Positions 1 through 10,076 are shown, numbered from the stretch's first letter. The stretch is 64,000 nucleotides of DNA from Clostridiaceae bacterium DTU079 (GCA_001512505.1 LFSC01000041.1:1-64000); one strand, 5' to 3'. Notes: generated from the letters alone by a model not told the origin. Program-made: numbers and translations.

Positions 1-12
1 TATTTTTTTCAT
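1..12 (-). CDS. 5' end of a minus-strand gene leaving the window
   Basis: Only the first four codons (ATG AAA AAA ATA) lie in the window, read leftwards from position 12. A GGGAGG ribosome binding site sits just upstream with about 6 nt spacing. The MKKI start is typical of a secreted or membrane protein, but nothing can be said about function. Confidence 0.5.
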
Positions 13-455
13 TGATATCCTCCCATACGCTTATTTTATCTATAAGAAATTTAAATCCTTTTCATAGCCAAAAAGTTACGCTTTTCAATAAAGATGAACT
101 TCTCAATGTTCATTTTTCTTAAGAGTAAAAGCACAGCTTGCCACAAGGAATGTAAAGTTATACAAGAGATGCTATTTACATACTATGACATCGTCAATTA
201 TAGCATAATGGAGATTTTCCATCAATACTCAATACGGTTTATGAACGGAAAAGAGCTTCTTGATGTACAAGTAGGGGAGAGGGAAAAAATAATCCATAAA
301 CAAATGATTTTACTATAGTTAAAGTCTATATTTTGTTATAATGAAAAAATTTTGTAAATATATTTTAATTATAAATCAAACTAATAAAGTATTATAATGC
401 AAAATGTAATACATAATCGAGGTATGCATAAATGAAAAAAATAATTGCAGATAAA
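13..455. other. Intergenic stretch, no supported gene
   Basis: This AT-rich gap lies between the leftward gene start at position 12 and the terminator of the next minus-strand gene. A 74-codon open frame at 94-318 has no ribosome binding site and no recognisable protein character, so I do not call it. TATAAT-like hexamers occur near 337 and 394 without a convincing -35 partner or a gene downstream. Confidence 0.5.
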
Positions 456-489
456 AATAGAGATGTATTTTGAGCAATACATCTCTATT
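456..489 (-). terminator. Rho-independent terminator of the stalk-domain gene
   Basis: A perfect 14-bp stem (AATAGAGATGTATT with its complement) encloses a 6-nt loop. Read on the minus strand it is followed by TTTTTATC. It begins 8 nt past the stop codon of the gene at 497-1306. Confidence 0.85.
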
Positions 490-496
490 CTTTAAC

Positions 497-1306
497 TTAA
501 GTCGGAAGTTTATACCCCTTTACATATACTACTACATTTATATCAATAGATCTTGATTCTTGAACCCAAATATACTGATCATTTTTTGCACTATACAAAA
601 CCTTTTCAGGCAGAACATCAAAACGTTCTTTCTTTTGATTTATGTGATTTATTATTTCATCAACTAATTCGGGTTCAAACTTTTGAAGGAGAATTTCCTT
701 TAAATCTGCTTTTTGCTTTTCGGGATTTTTTCTCAAAAGATTAACTTCAAAATCAGCTTCTATTTCTTCACGAGCCTGTACCTTCGTAACAACAAGATCT
801 GTGTCTGCTGGAATTTTGAATCCACCAACTTCTTTTCCAATGTTACTGATATCATTATCATTGTTTTCAGTCTTATTGAGAGTTATATAAACGGTTTTAG
901 TACTAGGCTCCCAAGTTACAGTGGCACCAAAGGCTTCGGCGACATAGCGAACAGGAACGAAAATTCTGCCTTCAATATTCAACGCAACAGTATCCATCTG
1001 TTTTTTTTCACCGTTTAGGGTGTAGTCTCTTTTATCTACATAGAGAACCAATTTGTCGCTGCCTCTTTCAAAAGTGGCCTTTTTTGCAATCCCATCCCAT
1101 GTAACCGTCGCGCCTAATTTTTCACCGATAAATCTCGCTGGAGCTTGAGTTCTTCCAAAGGAATCAATGAAGGGTTGCTGATCCGGAAAATTTATTTTCT
1201 CCCCATTGTAAAAAACACGAAGGGGCAGTTCATACGAGAAACAATTTGTGGTTATAAACACGCCCACAATAACTAAAACTACCAATAATGACACTGATTT
1301 TTTCAT
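497..1306 (-). CDS. Secreted protein with copper amine oxidase N-terminal-like (stalk) domain
   Basis: Residues 1-25 form a signal peptide (MKKSVSLLVVLVIVGVF). Two repeats follow at about 35-145 that match the 'copper amine oxidase N-terminal domain' family, with the recurring pattern of a conserved F/Y, PARFIGEKLGA or PVRYVAEAFGA, then VTW and a K. In clostridia this domain is a structural module of secreted or cell-wall proteins, not an oxidase. The C-terminal 120 residues are charged and I do not recognise them. I place the start at ATG 1306 because GGGGGG lies 6 nt upstream; a TTG at 1312 is in frame but overlaps that site's spacing. The gene is monocistronic, with its own terminator. Confidence 0.75.
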   Translation of the reverse strand: MKKSVSLLVVLVIVGVFITTNCFSYELPLRVFYNGEKINFPDQQPFIDSFGRTQAPARFIGEKLGATVTWDGIAKKATFERGSDKLVLYVDKRDYTLNGEKKQMDTVALNIEGRIFVPVRYVAEAFGATVTWEPSTKTVYITLNKTENNDNDISNIGKEVGGFKIPADTDLVVTKVQAREEIEADFEVNLLRKNPEKQKADLKEILLQKFEPELVDEIINHINQKKERFDVLPEKVLYSAKNDQYIWVQESRSIDINVVVYVKGYKLPT

Positions 1307-1373
1307 TAACAACCCCCCAGATTACCATTCTATCTATAAGAGATACAAACATCATTTCAAAAAGACTGACTTT

Positions 1374-3104
1374 TTACACATGATTTTTTTCCAGGTACCG
1401 TTTAATCTTTTTAGTGGTTGTCTTGACAAATTCGGTTTCGCGAATATTTATATCAATTACCCTTTTGTATAGCGGCATGTTTCTGTTTATACTCTTTATT
1501 TCCGATTTTATCAATTTATAAACCACTTCAGCTGAAGGATCAGAATCCATCTTAAGTTTTGCTTTTATTGCCTCCATATCAGGAACAATTTGTGCAGAAA
1601 CAATTGTTTCACCGGTTTTTTCGTCCTCTTTGCCTGTTACAAGAGATTCTAATACATAGGGACTTTTATTAATGTATGCTTCAACCTCTTCGGGGAAAAT
1701 GTTCTTACCGTTTTTAGTTACTATTACATTCTTTTGACGGCCGGTAATATAAATAAAGCCTTTTTCATCCATTTTAGCAAGATCTCCTGTAAAGAGCCAT
1801 CCGTCCCTCAAAACTGCTTTTGTCGCAGCATCATTTTTGTAATAGCCCAGCATCACACTGTCACCTTTTACAATGATTTCACCCAAACCGTCTTGATCGG
1901 GATTGTTTATTCGTACATCAAGTCCGGGAAGGGGAAGACCTGCCGAATCATCCCTGAATATCTCATCCCTGTTGACAGAAACAATCGGAGAAGCTTCAGT
2001 CAGCCCGTAGCCTTGACGAATAGTGATACCGAAATTACTGAGTCCCTTGGATACCTTCGGATCAATAGCTGCTGCTCCGGAAATCACAAGTCTTAACCTA
2101 CCTCCGACATTATCAAGAATTTGCTTGAACAATTTTTTGCGTATATCGATTTTAAAGACGTTATATAAAAGATTACTGATAAAAAGTCCAAATTTTAGCT
2201 TTATTTTAAGACTCTTATTTTTTTCAGCCTGGGTCCATATTTTCCTGTACATGTTTTCCAGAATAAGAGGCACCGAAATAAGAAGTGTCGGTTTAGTTTC
2301 CTGTAGGTTTTTAGCAATATATTTAAGACCTTCATTAAAGGAAATTGTTACTCCGTTATATATCATAACAAGAAAACCTGCAGTACATTCATAGGTATGA
2401 TGAAGAGGTAATATTGAAAGTACCGAATCGCTACTGTCAATGTAAAGAGAAGAACAGACACTCATTATATTCGAGCAAATATTTTTATGGGACAGCATTA
2501 CACCTTTAGCGAAATCGGTGGTACCGGAGGTATATATTAATGCACTCAATGCATTTTCGTCAATTTCGGAGTCAATATAGTCTTTATTGCCGGAATTTAA
2601 AAGCTCTCTGCCTTTTTTTACAAGACATTTAAAGGATAAGAAGCTATCATTTTCATGTTCTTCAATATCCATGTTTATATAATATTTAATGCTTATTAAT
2701 TTGGGTGAAAGCTCTTTTAGCCTATCATGAAAAAGTCTTCCCGAGTAAACAATCGCATTGGCATTGGAATTGTTTAAAAGGTTTTCAAGATCTGAATTGG
2801 GAAGTTCTTTATCCAGAGGGACTATTACTCCCACTCCGTTTACTACCGATAGGTAAGTAACACACCACTCATACCGGTTTTCACCTATAACGGCTATAAA
2901 ACTGTTTTTTAGGTTTAGGTCCAATAAAGCGGTTCCCAAAGCGTCAATATCATTTTTGAACTCAGAATACTTGATTCCTTTATACGTGTTGTCTTTGCAC
3001 TTTATGTTAAATGCGATTTTTTCGGCAAACATAGTTGAGCTTTGTTCAATCATGTCTTTCAAGTTTTTTATCGGCCTTACATCATAAATCGGTGGAAAAA
3101 TCAT
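1374..3104 (-). CDS. AMP-forming acyl-CoA synthetase (long-chain fatty acid-CoA ligase-like)
   Basis: This adenylate-forming enzyme should activate a carboxylic acid, probably a fatty acid, with ATP and then CoA. Motifs are in the expected order: the P-loop-like YTSGTTDFAKGV near residue 190, GYGLTEASP near 365, the hinge region FTGDLAKMDEKGFIYITGR near 445, and the C-terminal lysine segment TKNGKNIFPEEVE. At 576 residues it has normal family length. No signal peptide is present, so it is cytosolic or membrane-associated. It may be followed in transcription by the stalk-domain gene 67 nt downstream. The exact substrate cannot be read from sequence; an o-succinylbenzoate-type ligase is less likely given the long-chain-type motifs. 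Confidence 0.88.
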   Translation of the reverse strand: MIFPPIYDVRPIKNLKDMIEQSSTMFAEKIAFNIKCKDNTYKGIKYSEFKNDIDALGTALLDLNLKNSFIAVIGENRYEWCVTYLSVVNGVGVIVPLDKELPNSDLENLLNNSNANAIVYSGRLFHDRLKELSPKLISIKYYINMDIEEHENDSFLSFKCLVKKGRELLNSGNKDYIDSEIDENALSALIYTSGTTDFAKGVMLSHKNICSNIMSVCSSLYIDSSDSVLSILPLHHTYECTAGFLVMIYNGVTISFNEGLKYIAKNLQETKPTLLISVPLILENMYRKIWTQAEKNKSLKIKLKFGLFISNLLYNVFKIDIRKKLFKQILDNVGGRLRLVISGAAAIDPKVSKGLSNFGITIRQGYGLTEASPIVSVNRDEIFRDDSAGLPLPGLDVRINNPDQDGLGEIIVKGDSVMLGYYKNDAATKAVLRDGWLFTGDLAKMDEKGFIYITGRQKNVIVTKNGKNIFPEEVEAYINKSPYVLESLVTGKEDEKTGETIVSAQIVPDMEAIKAKLKMDSDPSAEVVYKLIKSEIKSINRNMPLYKRVIDINIRETEFVKTTTKKIKRYLEKNHV

Positions 3105-3351
3105 AATAACACTCCTTCAAGGGCTAAGCCTGTATATTTTTTGGCTTCTAATTATATACTATATAGATTATACATCAAAATATGATTGTTGTAATAATGA
3201 ATTTTTGATTTGTTTCATTTATATACCTATTATGATTGAACAAAAATACTCAACATAACAAAATTACCGTAATGTACCGGTGAATTTTAAAGATATTTAC
3301 AATTATGAATTTTTAGTTGCTAATACATTTTTTCTTGTTGCTAATATATTT

Positions 3352-4650
3352 TTATCTTTTTGAATTAATACTTCTGGATATTCTGCGGAGGGTAAACCTC
3401 AGCAACATAAACATTATAAAGAAAATTAATGTTACAATGGTGACTTTTTTTAATATCGGGCTCTTTATTGATTGTTCGATTATTCTTTGAGGAGGAGGTG
3501 AAGGCACGAATTCTTCCATATCTCTTGAAGCAACCGCATCAATCTTGCCCAGTGAAACACCGTTTCGTTTAACTTCCAAATACCCAAGGACTTCACCTTT
3601 TTTTATAGGAGCACTGATTTCAGTGTTGATATGCTCTTCAATTTCAAAATCGGTTTTTTTGGCATTATTGGGTAATAAACATTTGAGCCCATCCGATGAA
3701 GCAACGATATCTAAATTATTGTTCCCGGCACCGTTGGCAACATGTACGGATTTTATATAGGAGTTCGGTGCCACGACATCCTGCATGGAATAGTTTTTGA
3801 AGCCATACTCTAAAAGCTGTTTTGAGTAATCAAATACCATGTCATAATTTTCAACACCGAGAATTACGGAAATCAATTCAATTCCCTCATCGTTTTCCGC
3901 AGAGGAAACAAGGTTGTTCAATGCCCTGTCCGTATATCCCGTCTTGATGCCTGTAATTTTTGTATAATAATCCGATTTGTATTTTGAGTTGGAATACAGC
4001 AAAAGCTTGTTGGTCGTACCCACAACAACTTCTTCATCGTGCTTGTTTGTAGGTGGAATTCTGACTATGGTCTTTTGTACTACTTCCCTGAAATAGGGCA
4101 GAGACATACCATAGCGTGCAATTAATGCAAGATCCCTTGCAGTGGAAAGATGGTTTTCATATTTTTTTCCGTTATCAATTCCGCAAGGGTTAACGAAATT
4201 TGTATTGGTAGCACCGAGTTCTCTGGCTTTTTCATTCATTAAATCGTAAAACTCCTGTCGTGTGGAGCAGAGATTTTCTGCGATTACGTAAGCCGTTTCA
4301 TTTGCGGACCTAACTAAAAGGGCATCAAGCAAATACCTTAACTTTACTTGCTCTCCTGCGAGCAAACCTATGTGCATTCCGCCGGGACCTATGTCGTCAA
4401 TTGCGGATTGATTTACCGTCATTAACTGGTCAAGGTCTCCCATCTCAATTGCTAAAATACCTGTCATTATTTTGGTAGTACTTGCAGGATAGGTTTTAAA
4501 ATCGGGATTATGCTCTGCCAACACCTGGCCTGTTTTTGAATCTATAAGAATATATGCTCTGGCATTAATGCCCAACGATTCCGCATTTATATAAGCAGCA
4601 TTTGAAAGTACTATAATTATTAAAGTTATAATCGTCAGTAGTTTTTTCAT
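3352..4650 (-). CDS. dacF: D-alanyl-D-alanine carboxypeptidase (DacF/PBP5 family)
   Basis: This penicillin-binding protein trims the terminal D-Ala from peptidoglycan stem peptides. From the chosen start, residues 1-23 are a signal peptide. The active-site triad is intact: STTK at 57-60, the SAN motif (RSANETAY), and KTG in GIKTGYTDR. A C-terminal beta domain (PBP5_C) follows, then a hydrophobic anchor (IVTLIFFIMFMLLRF) and a basic tail. The open frame extends 36 codons further upstream, but GGAGG lies 5-9 nt before ATG 4650, and starting there gives the signal peptide at the N-terminus. DacF-like enzymes often act in sporulation, which would fit this spore-former, but a vegetative role is equally possible. 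Confidence 0.9.
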   Translation of the reverse strand: MKKLLTIITLIIIVLSNAAYINAESLGINARAYILIDSKTGQVLAEHNPDFKTYPASTTKIMTGILAIEMGDLDQLMTVNQSAIDDIGPGGMHIGLLAGEQVKLRYLLDALLVRSANETAYVIAENLCSTRQEFYDLMNEKARELGATNTNFVNPCGIDNGKKYENHLSTARDLALIARYGMSLPYFREVVQKTIVRIPPTNKHDEEVVVGTTNKLLLYSNSKYKSDYYTKITGIKTGYTDRALNNLVSSAENDEGIELISVILGVENYDMVFDYSKQLLEYGFKNYSMQDVVAPNSYIKSVHVANGAGNNNLDIVASSDGLKCLLPNNAKKTDFEIEEHINTEISAPIKKGEVLGYLEVKRNGVSLGKIDAVASRDMEEFVPSPPPQRIIEQSIKSPILKKVTIVTLIFFIMFMLLRFTLRRISRSINSKR

Positions 4651-4832
4651 TGATTCCTCCAGCCTCACATGATGATAATAAAAAGATTCCTTCTGATATT
4701 TTATTTTAAGTATAACAAAAAAGTCGTAAAAAATGTAGGTTTCAATTGAAAAAAACATAGAGGTATATTAAGGAAATATGCATTTACATTTATGTGTAAA
4801 ATTATTATTATAATATTGGAGGGAAATTTATT

Positions 4833-5594
4833 ATGTTAAGGGATTTTTTGAGTCAGGAAATCAACATGAAAAAAGGTGTGGTTGCGCTAATGATTTTGGG
4901 GTTGGTTGTAACCACTTCGGTCACCGGTTTTCTTTTGGCAAATCGAAACAGCGATATAATTATTAGCAAGGATGCTTCAAATACCCGAAGCAATATAAAC
5001 CAGCTTACAGACAGTAGTATGGGAACCAATACAGATCATGATAATAATAATGCAAACCGGCAGGATGAAGAACCGGAGGAAGAGATAAAGGTTTATGTTG
5101 TGGGAGAGGTAAATAATCCGGGTGTAGTTACGCTTAAAAAGGGGCAGTTGATATATGATGCAATTGAGCTGGCCGGGGGACCCACCGAAAAAGCCGATGT
5201 TGAGAACATCAATATGGTGTATGAGTTGAAAGAGAATGTTATGGTCAGGGTAAAATCAAAGGAGGAAAATCAGCCTGATAAAACGGAGGAGGAGAACCGG
5301 ACTCTTAAAAATGACGGTAACAGCGGTATAAGTATTATCAGGGACAGTGCAGGAGCAGTGGTTGAAGAAAATAATAATGACAATAAAGGTACGACAAGCT
5401 CCAAGATAAATATTAATACCGCATCGGCGGACGAACTTATGACTCTTCCGGGGATTGGGCCTTCTACAGCTGAAAAAATCATATCCTATAGGGAGCAAAA
5501 CGGGGAGTTTAAAAAAATAGAAGACATAATGAATGTATCGGGAATAGGAGAGGGTAAATTTAATAAGATGAAGGATTATATCACGGTCAAATAA
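4833..5594 (+). CDS. comEA: ComEA-like DNA-binding protein (SLBB plus helix-hairpin-helix)
   Basis: ComEA is the membrane-anchored DNA receptor of natural transformation. An N-terminal hydrophobic segment (residues about 14-34) anchors the protein. An acidic, low-complexity linker follows, then an SLBB domain (about 83-145, with KVYVVGEVNNPGVV and ELAGGP). At the C-terminus two helix-hairpin-helix motifs bind DNA (NINTASADELMTLPGIG and MNVSGIGEGKFNKM). GGAGGG lies 9 nt before ATG 4833. No comEC or comEB follows, so the gene stands alone here, and whether the cell is competent cannot be judged from this window. Confidence 0.88.
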   Translation: MLRDFLSQEINMKKGVVALMILGLVVTTSVTGFLLANRNSDIIISKDASNTRSNINQLTDSSMGTNTDHDNNNANRQDEEPEEEIKVYVVGEVNNPGVVTLKKGQLIYDAIELAGGPTEKADVENINMVYELKENVMVRVKSKEENQPDKTEEENRTLKNDGNSGISIIRDSAGAVVEENNNDNKGTTSSKININTASADELMTLPGIGPSTAEKIISYREQNGEFKKIEDIMNVSGIGEGKFNKMKDYITVK

Positions 5595-5697
5595 GTGAAG
5601 TGGCGTTATTTTGGAATAAAAAGTATTAGACGAAAGGGATATGGCAGGAGTATAATTTTGATATAATTGTTCGCAAATTTATTTCAATGCTAAAGAC

Positions 5698-5749
5698 AAA
5701 GGAGGTGACTTATCAGACTGCAGCAAAATATATTTAATTTATATTTTGC
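5698..5749 (+). other. Strong Shine-Dalgarno followed by a hairpin, without a normal start codon
   Basis: AAAGGAGGTGA at 5698-5708 is a near-perfect ribosome binding site, but no ATG, GTG or TTG follows at proper spacing. Fifteen nt later a perfect 10-bp stem GCAAAATATA/TATATTTTGC (5723-5732 and 5740-5749, 7-nt loop) occurs. It lies in the leader of the GerMN lipoprotein gene and could be a regulatory leader or the relic of a lost gene. Confidence 0.3.
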
Positions 5750-5818
5750 ATAATCCATTGGCTTAGGTGTTGAGTGATTTAAGTTCTAATGGGTCAAATC
5801 GGTCTGATAAGAACATTT

Positions 5819-6796
5819 ATGAGAAAAACATTGATTTTGACGACAATACTGTTGACGACAATACTGTTGACGGCTATGTTAGTACTTGTGGGTTGCAATG
5901 ATCCTTGGGGTTCTGATACCGGTGATTCCGGAGGCCAGCCGAACCAAGGAAACGGCCAGGAAGGAAGTAAAGCGGAAGTAACTCTTTATTTTCCGACTAA
6001 AGATAACAGCAGGGTAGTGAGTGAAAAAAGAACTATAACTGCAGATGACGATGAAATAGTTAAAAGATGTATTGAGGCTTTAATGGAGGGACCGAAAAGC
6101 GAAGAACTTAGGAAACCTTTTCCTAACGGAACAACGTTTCTTGGTGTAAATACGGTAGGCGATGTTGCCGTGATAAATTTTTCCAAAGAATTTGAAAATG
6201 TAAAGGGACAGGATGGACTGTTGTTGAGGGTTTCCCTGGTGAATACTCTCACGGAACTTGAAGGTATTAAAAAGGTCAGAATTATGGTTGTAGGGCAGGA
6301 GCTTACCGATGAAAACGGCCAGCCTTACGGTGACATTGAAAGAATTCCGTTAGATTCCGAGGGAAAGCCCGAAATGGACAATGAAACCACTGTGGTTGTT
6401 TATTACATTGATGCCGATTCCGAAAAAGTCGTTGCGGAGGAAAGAACTGTGGAAATAGCACAGGGGGCTGGAATTGAAGAGATTATTTTTGAGGAGCTTA
6501 AAAAGGGTCCTGAGAAAGATGGATTGGAGCCTGTAATTCCCGACGGAACAAGACTCTTATCGGTTAATACAAAAGACGGAATTTGTACATTAAATCTTTC
6601 AAAAGAATTTATTGATAACCATATAGGCGGATCAATAGCGGAAACGTTGACTTTGAATGCTATTGTTGCTTCTTATACCGAGCTTCCCGGAATAGACAGT
6701 GTGCAGTTTCTAATTGAAGGAGAGATTAGAGAAGTGTTTATTCATTCTGCATTGGACAGACCTATTGAAAGGGATGAGGGAATCATTAAAAAGTAA
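5819..6796 (+). CDS. Lipoprotein with two GerMN domains (sporulation/germination type)
   Basis: The N-terminus MRKTLIL, a hydrophobic stretch and the lipobox LVGC form a lipoprotein signal peptide, so the product should be anchored to the outer face of the membrane. Two copies of the GerMN domain follow, at about residues 60-160 and 190-305. Each has the pattern T-LYF/VYY, an E-x-I-x-K/E-ELxxGP segment, PDGT-LLSVNT and a L-N-L/I-S-KEF core. GerM of Bacillus is needed for sporulation and germination; two-domain versions are common in clostridia. An in-frame ATG at 5789 would add 10 residues before the signal peptide; neither start has a strong ribosome binding site. A short DNA duplication encodes TTILLTTILLT in the signal peptide. 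Confidence 0.8.
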   Translation: MRKTLILTTILLTTILLTAMLVLVGCNDPWGSDTGDSGGQPNQGNGQEGSKAEVTLYFPTKDNSRVVSEKRTITADDDEIVKRCIEALMEGPKSEELRKPFPNGTTFLGVNTVGDVAVINFSKEFENVKGQDGLLLRVSLVNTLTELEGIKKVRIMVVGQELTDENGQPYGDIERIPLDSEGKPEMDNETTVVVYYIDADSEKVVAEERTVEIAQGAGIEEIIFEELKKGPEKDGLEPVIPDGTRLLSVNTKDGICTLNLSKEFIDNHIGGSIAETLTLNAIVASYTELPGIDSVQFLIEGEIREVFIHSALDRPIERDEGIIKK

Positions 6797-6802
6797 AAGG
6801 AT

Positions 6803-6829
6803 AAAGCTGGTCTTTGTACCGGCTTTTTT
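6803..6829 (+). terminator. Rho-independent terminator after the GerMN gene
   Basis: The stem AAAGCTGGT/ACCGGCTTT (9 bp with one T-G pair) has a 6-nt loop and is followed by a T run. It starts 7 nt after the stop codon. Confidence 0.85.
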
Positions 6830-7113
6830 GCTGAGAGGATTTAATGTTTGCCCGACATTGAGGGGATGATAATCAGGACTGAAAACAAATAGCCTAGAAA
6901 TATGAAAGTTGCCGGAAGGATAAAAGTAAATATTATACATTTTTTTATTTTTTGCTGCCTTTGCTTTTTGAATTTTATCAATCTTTTGGTCCGCATAAGT
7001 AACCCCCGTCCAATTTGTTGTTGCTTACATTATACCACAATAATTACTTATTTGTTATTTCCGGGGAATACAGAAGCGCATAAAAAACGTGGTTTATACA
7101 AGTAATATAGTGG
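6830..7113. other. Intergenic stretch before the thrS promoter
   Basis: An open frame at 6902-7105 (67 codons, cysteine- and isoleucine-rich) has no ribosome binding site and no family resemblance, so it is not called. Nothing else is visible here. Confidence 0.4.
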
Positions 7114-7142
7114 TTGACACAAGTGATATATAAATATATAAT
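7114..7142 (+). promoter_or_regulatory. Consensus sigma-A promoter of thrS
   Basis: TTGACA (7114-7119) and TATAAT (7137-7142) are both exact, with a 17-nt spacer. Transcription should begin near 7150, about 30 nt before the T-box stem I. Confidence 0.8.
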
Positions 7143-7182
7143 TGAATATATATTTATTGAATTTTTATATTGTATTGTCAAC

Positions 7183-7377
7183 AATGAAGAGAAGAGTAGG
7201 CTGCGTCCGTTCTCTCAAGAGAGAAGGTATCATGGGCTGGAAGTACCTTCAGAGAATAGCAGTTGAAGACCACCTCGGAGTTGAAACGGTGATTACGTTA
7301 TAGTCATAATGAGTAATAATTAGGGTGGAACCACGGGAGATAACTCTCGTCCCTTTCGAGGGATGGAGAGTTTTTTT
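7183..7377 (+). promoter_or_regulatory. T-box leader of thrS (tRNA-Thr sensing)
   Basis: The leader opens with GAAGAGAAGAGTAGG, the purine-rich start of T-box stem I. The conserved T-box AGGGTGGAACCACG lies at 7322-7335 and is followed by the terminator stem AACTCTC...GGAGAGTT with a T run ending at 7377. An ACC triplet in GAAGACCACCTCGG is the likely threonine specifier codon. Uncharged tRNA-Thr should favour the antiterminator and switch on thrS. Confidence 0.92.
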
Positions 7378-7429
7378 ATTGATTGCTTGAAAGTTCTTTC
7401 ATGAATTATTATAAACAGGAGGTATATTT

Positions 7430-9337
7430 ATGATTAAAGTTACACTTAAGGACGGTAGCGTTAAGGAATATAATAAAGGTGTCACCATTAAGAACGTTGC
7501 AGAAAGTATAAGTGAAGGCTTGGCAAGGGTGGCTCTTGCCGGAGAGGTAAACGGAGAAGTAAAGGATCTTGGTTATCAGCTTGAGGAGGATTGTTCCTTA
7601 AACCTTTTGACCTTTGAAGATGAAGGCGGAAGGCATGCTTACAGACATACTTCATCCCATATAATGGCCCAGGCGGTTAAAAGGTTATACCCTGATGCAA
7701 AGCTTGCGATAGGACCTTCTATTGAGAACGGTTTCTACTATGACTTTGATGTGGAGAAGCCTTTTTCGGTTGAGGATTTGGAAAACATTGAGAATGAAAT
7801 GAAAAAAATAATAAAGGAAGACTATAAGCTGGAGAGATTTACTCTGCCGAGGGATGAAGCAATCAAGTATATGGAAGAAAGACAGGAGCCCTACAAGGTA
7901 GAGCTTATTCGGGATTTGCCGGAAGGTGAAACAATATCCTTTTACAGACAGGGAGATTTTGTGGATTTGTGTGCCGGCCCTCACGTGGAATCCACAGGCA
8001 AGATTAAAGCGTTTAAGCTGTTATCGGTAGCTGGTGCTTATTGGAGAGGCAACGAGAAAAACAAGATGCTTCAGAGAATCTATGGAACTTCCTTCAATAA
8101 AAAAAGCGAACTGGATGCATATCTCACAAGACTGGAGGAGGCAAAAAAGAGGGATCACAGGAAGCTTGGAAAAGAGCTGGATCTTTTTGATATCCTGGAA
8201 GAGGGACCCGGATTCCCATTCTTCATGCCTAAAGGTATGGTTTTGAGAAACATTTTGGAGGAGTATTGGAGAGAAGAGCATAAAAAAGCAGGGTATCAGG
8301 AAATAAGGACTCCGATTATATTGAATGAAGAGCTCTGGCACCGTTCGGGACATTGGGATCACTATAAGGAAAATATGTACTTTACAAAAATAGATGAAGG
8401 AGATTTTGCCATTAAGCCGATGAATTGTCCGGGAGGAATGCTGGTTTATAAAAGAAAGCTTCATTCTTACAGGGATTTGCCCCAAAGACTGGCAGAACTC
8501 GGACTGGTTCACAGACATGAGCTTTCCGGAGCTTTGCACGGATTGATGAGGGTTAGATGCTTTACCCAGGATGATGCCCATATTTTTATGACTCCTGAAA
8601 TGATTAAGGATGAGGTATTGGGGGTAATAAACCTTATCGATAGCTTCTATAAAGTGTTCGGCTTCAAATATCATATCGAATTGTCAACAAGACCGGAAAA
8701 TTCGATGGGTTCCGACGAACAGTGGGAAGAAGCAACCGATGCATTGAAAAATGCCCTTGAAGCAAAAGGTCTAAGCTATAAGATAAACGAAGGAGACGGT
8801 GCTTTTTACGGACCAAAGATAGATTTCCATCTCGAGGACTCTATCGGACGTACATGGCAGTGCGGTACAATACAGTTGGATTTCCAGATGCCGGAGAGGT
8901 TTGATTTGACATATATCGGAGCGGATGGAGAGAGACACAGACCGGTTATGATTCACAGGGTGGTTTTCGGAAGTATAGAAAGATTTATTGCCATTTTGAC
9001 AGAGCACTATGCAGGAGCATTCCCGGTATGGCTCTCACCGGTTCAGGTTAAAATTCTGCCCTTGGTTGACAAACATCACGGTTATGCAGAAGAAGTTAAA
9101 AAGCAATTAGAAAAAGAAGGAATCAGGGTAGAAGTGGATTTGAGAAACGAAAAGATCGGCTACAAGATCAGAGAGGCACAATTGGCAAAGATACCTTACA
9201 TGCTTGTTATAGGCGACAAGGAAACGGAAACCAAAACCTTGGCGGTAAGGTCCAGAAAAGACGGGGACTTGGGTTCTATGTCAGTGGATGATTTTGTTGC
9301 AAAAATTATTAGTGAGATAAAGAACAAAGAAAACTAG
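7430..9337 (+). CDS. thrS: Threonine-tRNA ligase
   Basis: The enzyme charges tRNA-Thr with threonine in the cytosol. The 635 residues show the full bacterial architecture: a TGS domain (1-60), an editing domain with H73-x3-H77 (HTSSH) and LCAGPHV, and a class II catalytic core with [23 protein letters not shown] and [11 protein letters not shown]. The C-terminal anticodon-binding domain begins near [11 protein letters not shown]. An AGGAGG site precedes ATG 7430. Expression is governed by the T-box leader just upstream, and no frameshift is seen. Confidence 0.98.
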   Translation: MIKVTLKDGSVKEYNKGVTIKNVAESISEGLARVALAGEVNGEVKDLGYQLEEDCSLNLLTFEDEGGRHAYRHTSSHIMAQAVKRLYPDAKLAIGPSIENGFYYDFDVEKPFSVEDLENIENEMKKIIKEDYKLERFTLPRDEAIKYMEERQEPYKVELIRDLPEGETISFYRQGDFVDLCAGPHVESTGKIKAFKLLSVAGAYWRGNEKNKMLQRIYGTSFNKKSELDAYLTRLEEAKKRDHRKLGKELDLFDILEEGPGFPFFMPKGMVLRNILEEYWREEHKKAGYQEIRTPIILNEELWHRSGHWDHYKENMYFTKIDEGDFAIKPMNCPGGMLVYKRKLHSYRDLPQRLAELGLVHRHELSGALHGLMRVRCFTQDDAHIFMTPEMIKDEVLGVINLIDSFYKVFGFKYHIELSTRPENSMGSDEQWEEATDALKNALEAKGLSYKINEGDGAFYGPKIDFHLEDSIGRTWQCGTIQLDFQMPERFDLTYIGADGERHRPVMIHRVVFGSIERFIAILTEHYAGAFPVWLSPVQVKILPLVDKHHGYAEEVKKQLEKEGIRVEVDLRNEKIGYKIREAQLAKIPYMLVIGDKETETKTLAVRSRKDGDLGSMSVDDFVAKIISEIKNKEN

Positions 9338-9387
9338 GTGAAGTCATAAGATTTGTTTAATAAAAAAGCAAAGTGGGGTTGATATTA

Positions 9388-10026
9388 ATGATCGTTATTA
9401 AGCCGTATTTTGTGATTGAGACGGAAATTGACGGACAGCAGATTTTGAAGCATATTGAAAAGGCGGGAAGGGTTTGCTATAAGAGCGAGGACAAAACTAC
9501 CGAAAGTTCCGCAGCTGAATTTGTAAGAAGGATCATTAAAAATGGTCATGAGGCGGTTATTGAGCATTTTTCGGTCACGGTGAAGGTAATCTGTGACAGA
9601 GGTGTTACCCATGAGATTGTAAGGCACAGGCTTGCATCGTATTCTCAGGAAAGCACAAGGTATTGCAACTACAGCAAGGACAAGTTTACAAATCAGGTTA
9701 CCTTTATTCAGCCCTGCTTTTGGGATGTTAACACAGAGGACGGAAAAAGAAAATATGATATATGGAAGAGTGTAATGGAGTTTTCCGAAGAAAAATATAT
9801 GGAGCTTTTGGAGTTGGGGGCAACACCTCAAGAGGCCAGGAGTGTACTGCCTAATTCCTTAAAGACGGAATTGGTGATGACGATGAATCTAAGGGAGTGG
9901 AGGCACTTTTTCAAGCTTAGGACTTCCACGGCAGCACATCCTCAAATGAGGGAGATTGCAATACCTTTATTAGATAAGTTTAAAGAATTGATACCGGTTG
10001 TTTTTGACGATATTGAAGCGGAATGA
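9388..10026 (+). CDS. thyX: Flavin-dependent thymidylate synthase ThyX
   Basis: ThyX makes dTMP from dUMP using methylene-tetrahydrofolate as carbon donor and FADH2 as reductant. The signature RHR-x7-S is present (RHRLASYSQESTRY), as are the N-terminal HEAVIEHF and the C-terminal NLREWRHFFKLR segments. I choose ATG 9388, which has GGGG about 9 nt upstream, over a GTG at 9373 that has none. It lies 50 nt after thrS with no terminator seen between, so it may be partly co-transcribed. No classical ThyA is visible in the window. Confidence 0.95.
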   Translation: MIVIKPYFVIETEIDGQQILKHIEKAGRVCYKSEDKTTESSAAEFVRRIIKNGHEAVIEHFSVTVKVICDRGVTHEIVRHRLASYSQESTRYCNYSKDKFTNQVTFIQPCFWDVNTEDGKRKYDIWKSVMEFSEEKYMELLELGATPQEARSVLPNSLKTELVMTMNLREWRHFFKLRTSTAAHPQMREIAIPLLDKFKELIPVVFDDIEAE

Positions 10027-10076
10027 TGTATGAACTGAAGTAATAAAAACTTTTTATTGATTTTTTATAAAATTTC

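Noticed and set aside
94-318. 74-codon open frame near the left end
   Set aside because: No ribosome binding site, no family resemblance, and an amino-acid make-up like translated AT-rich spacer.
6902-7105. 67-codon hydrophobic open frame before the thrS promoter
   Set aside because: No ribosome binding site and no recognisable protein features; it lies between a terminator and a promoter.
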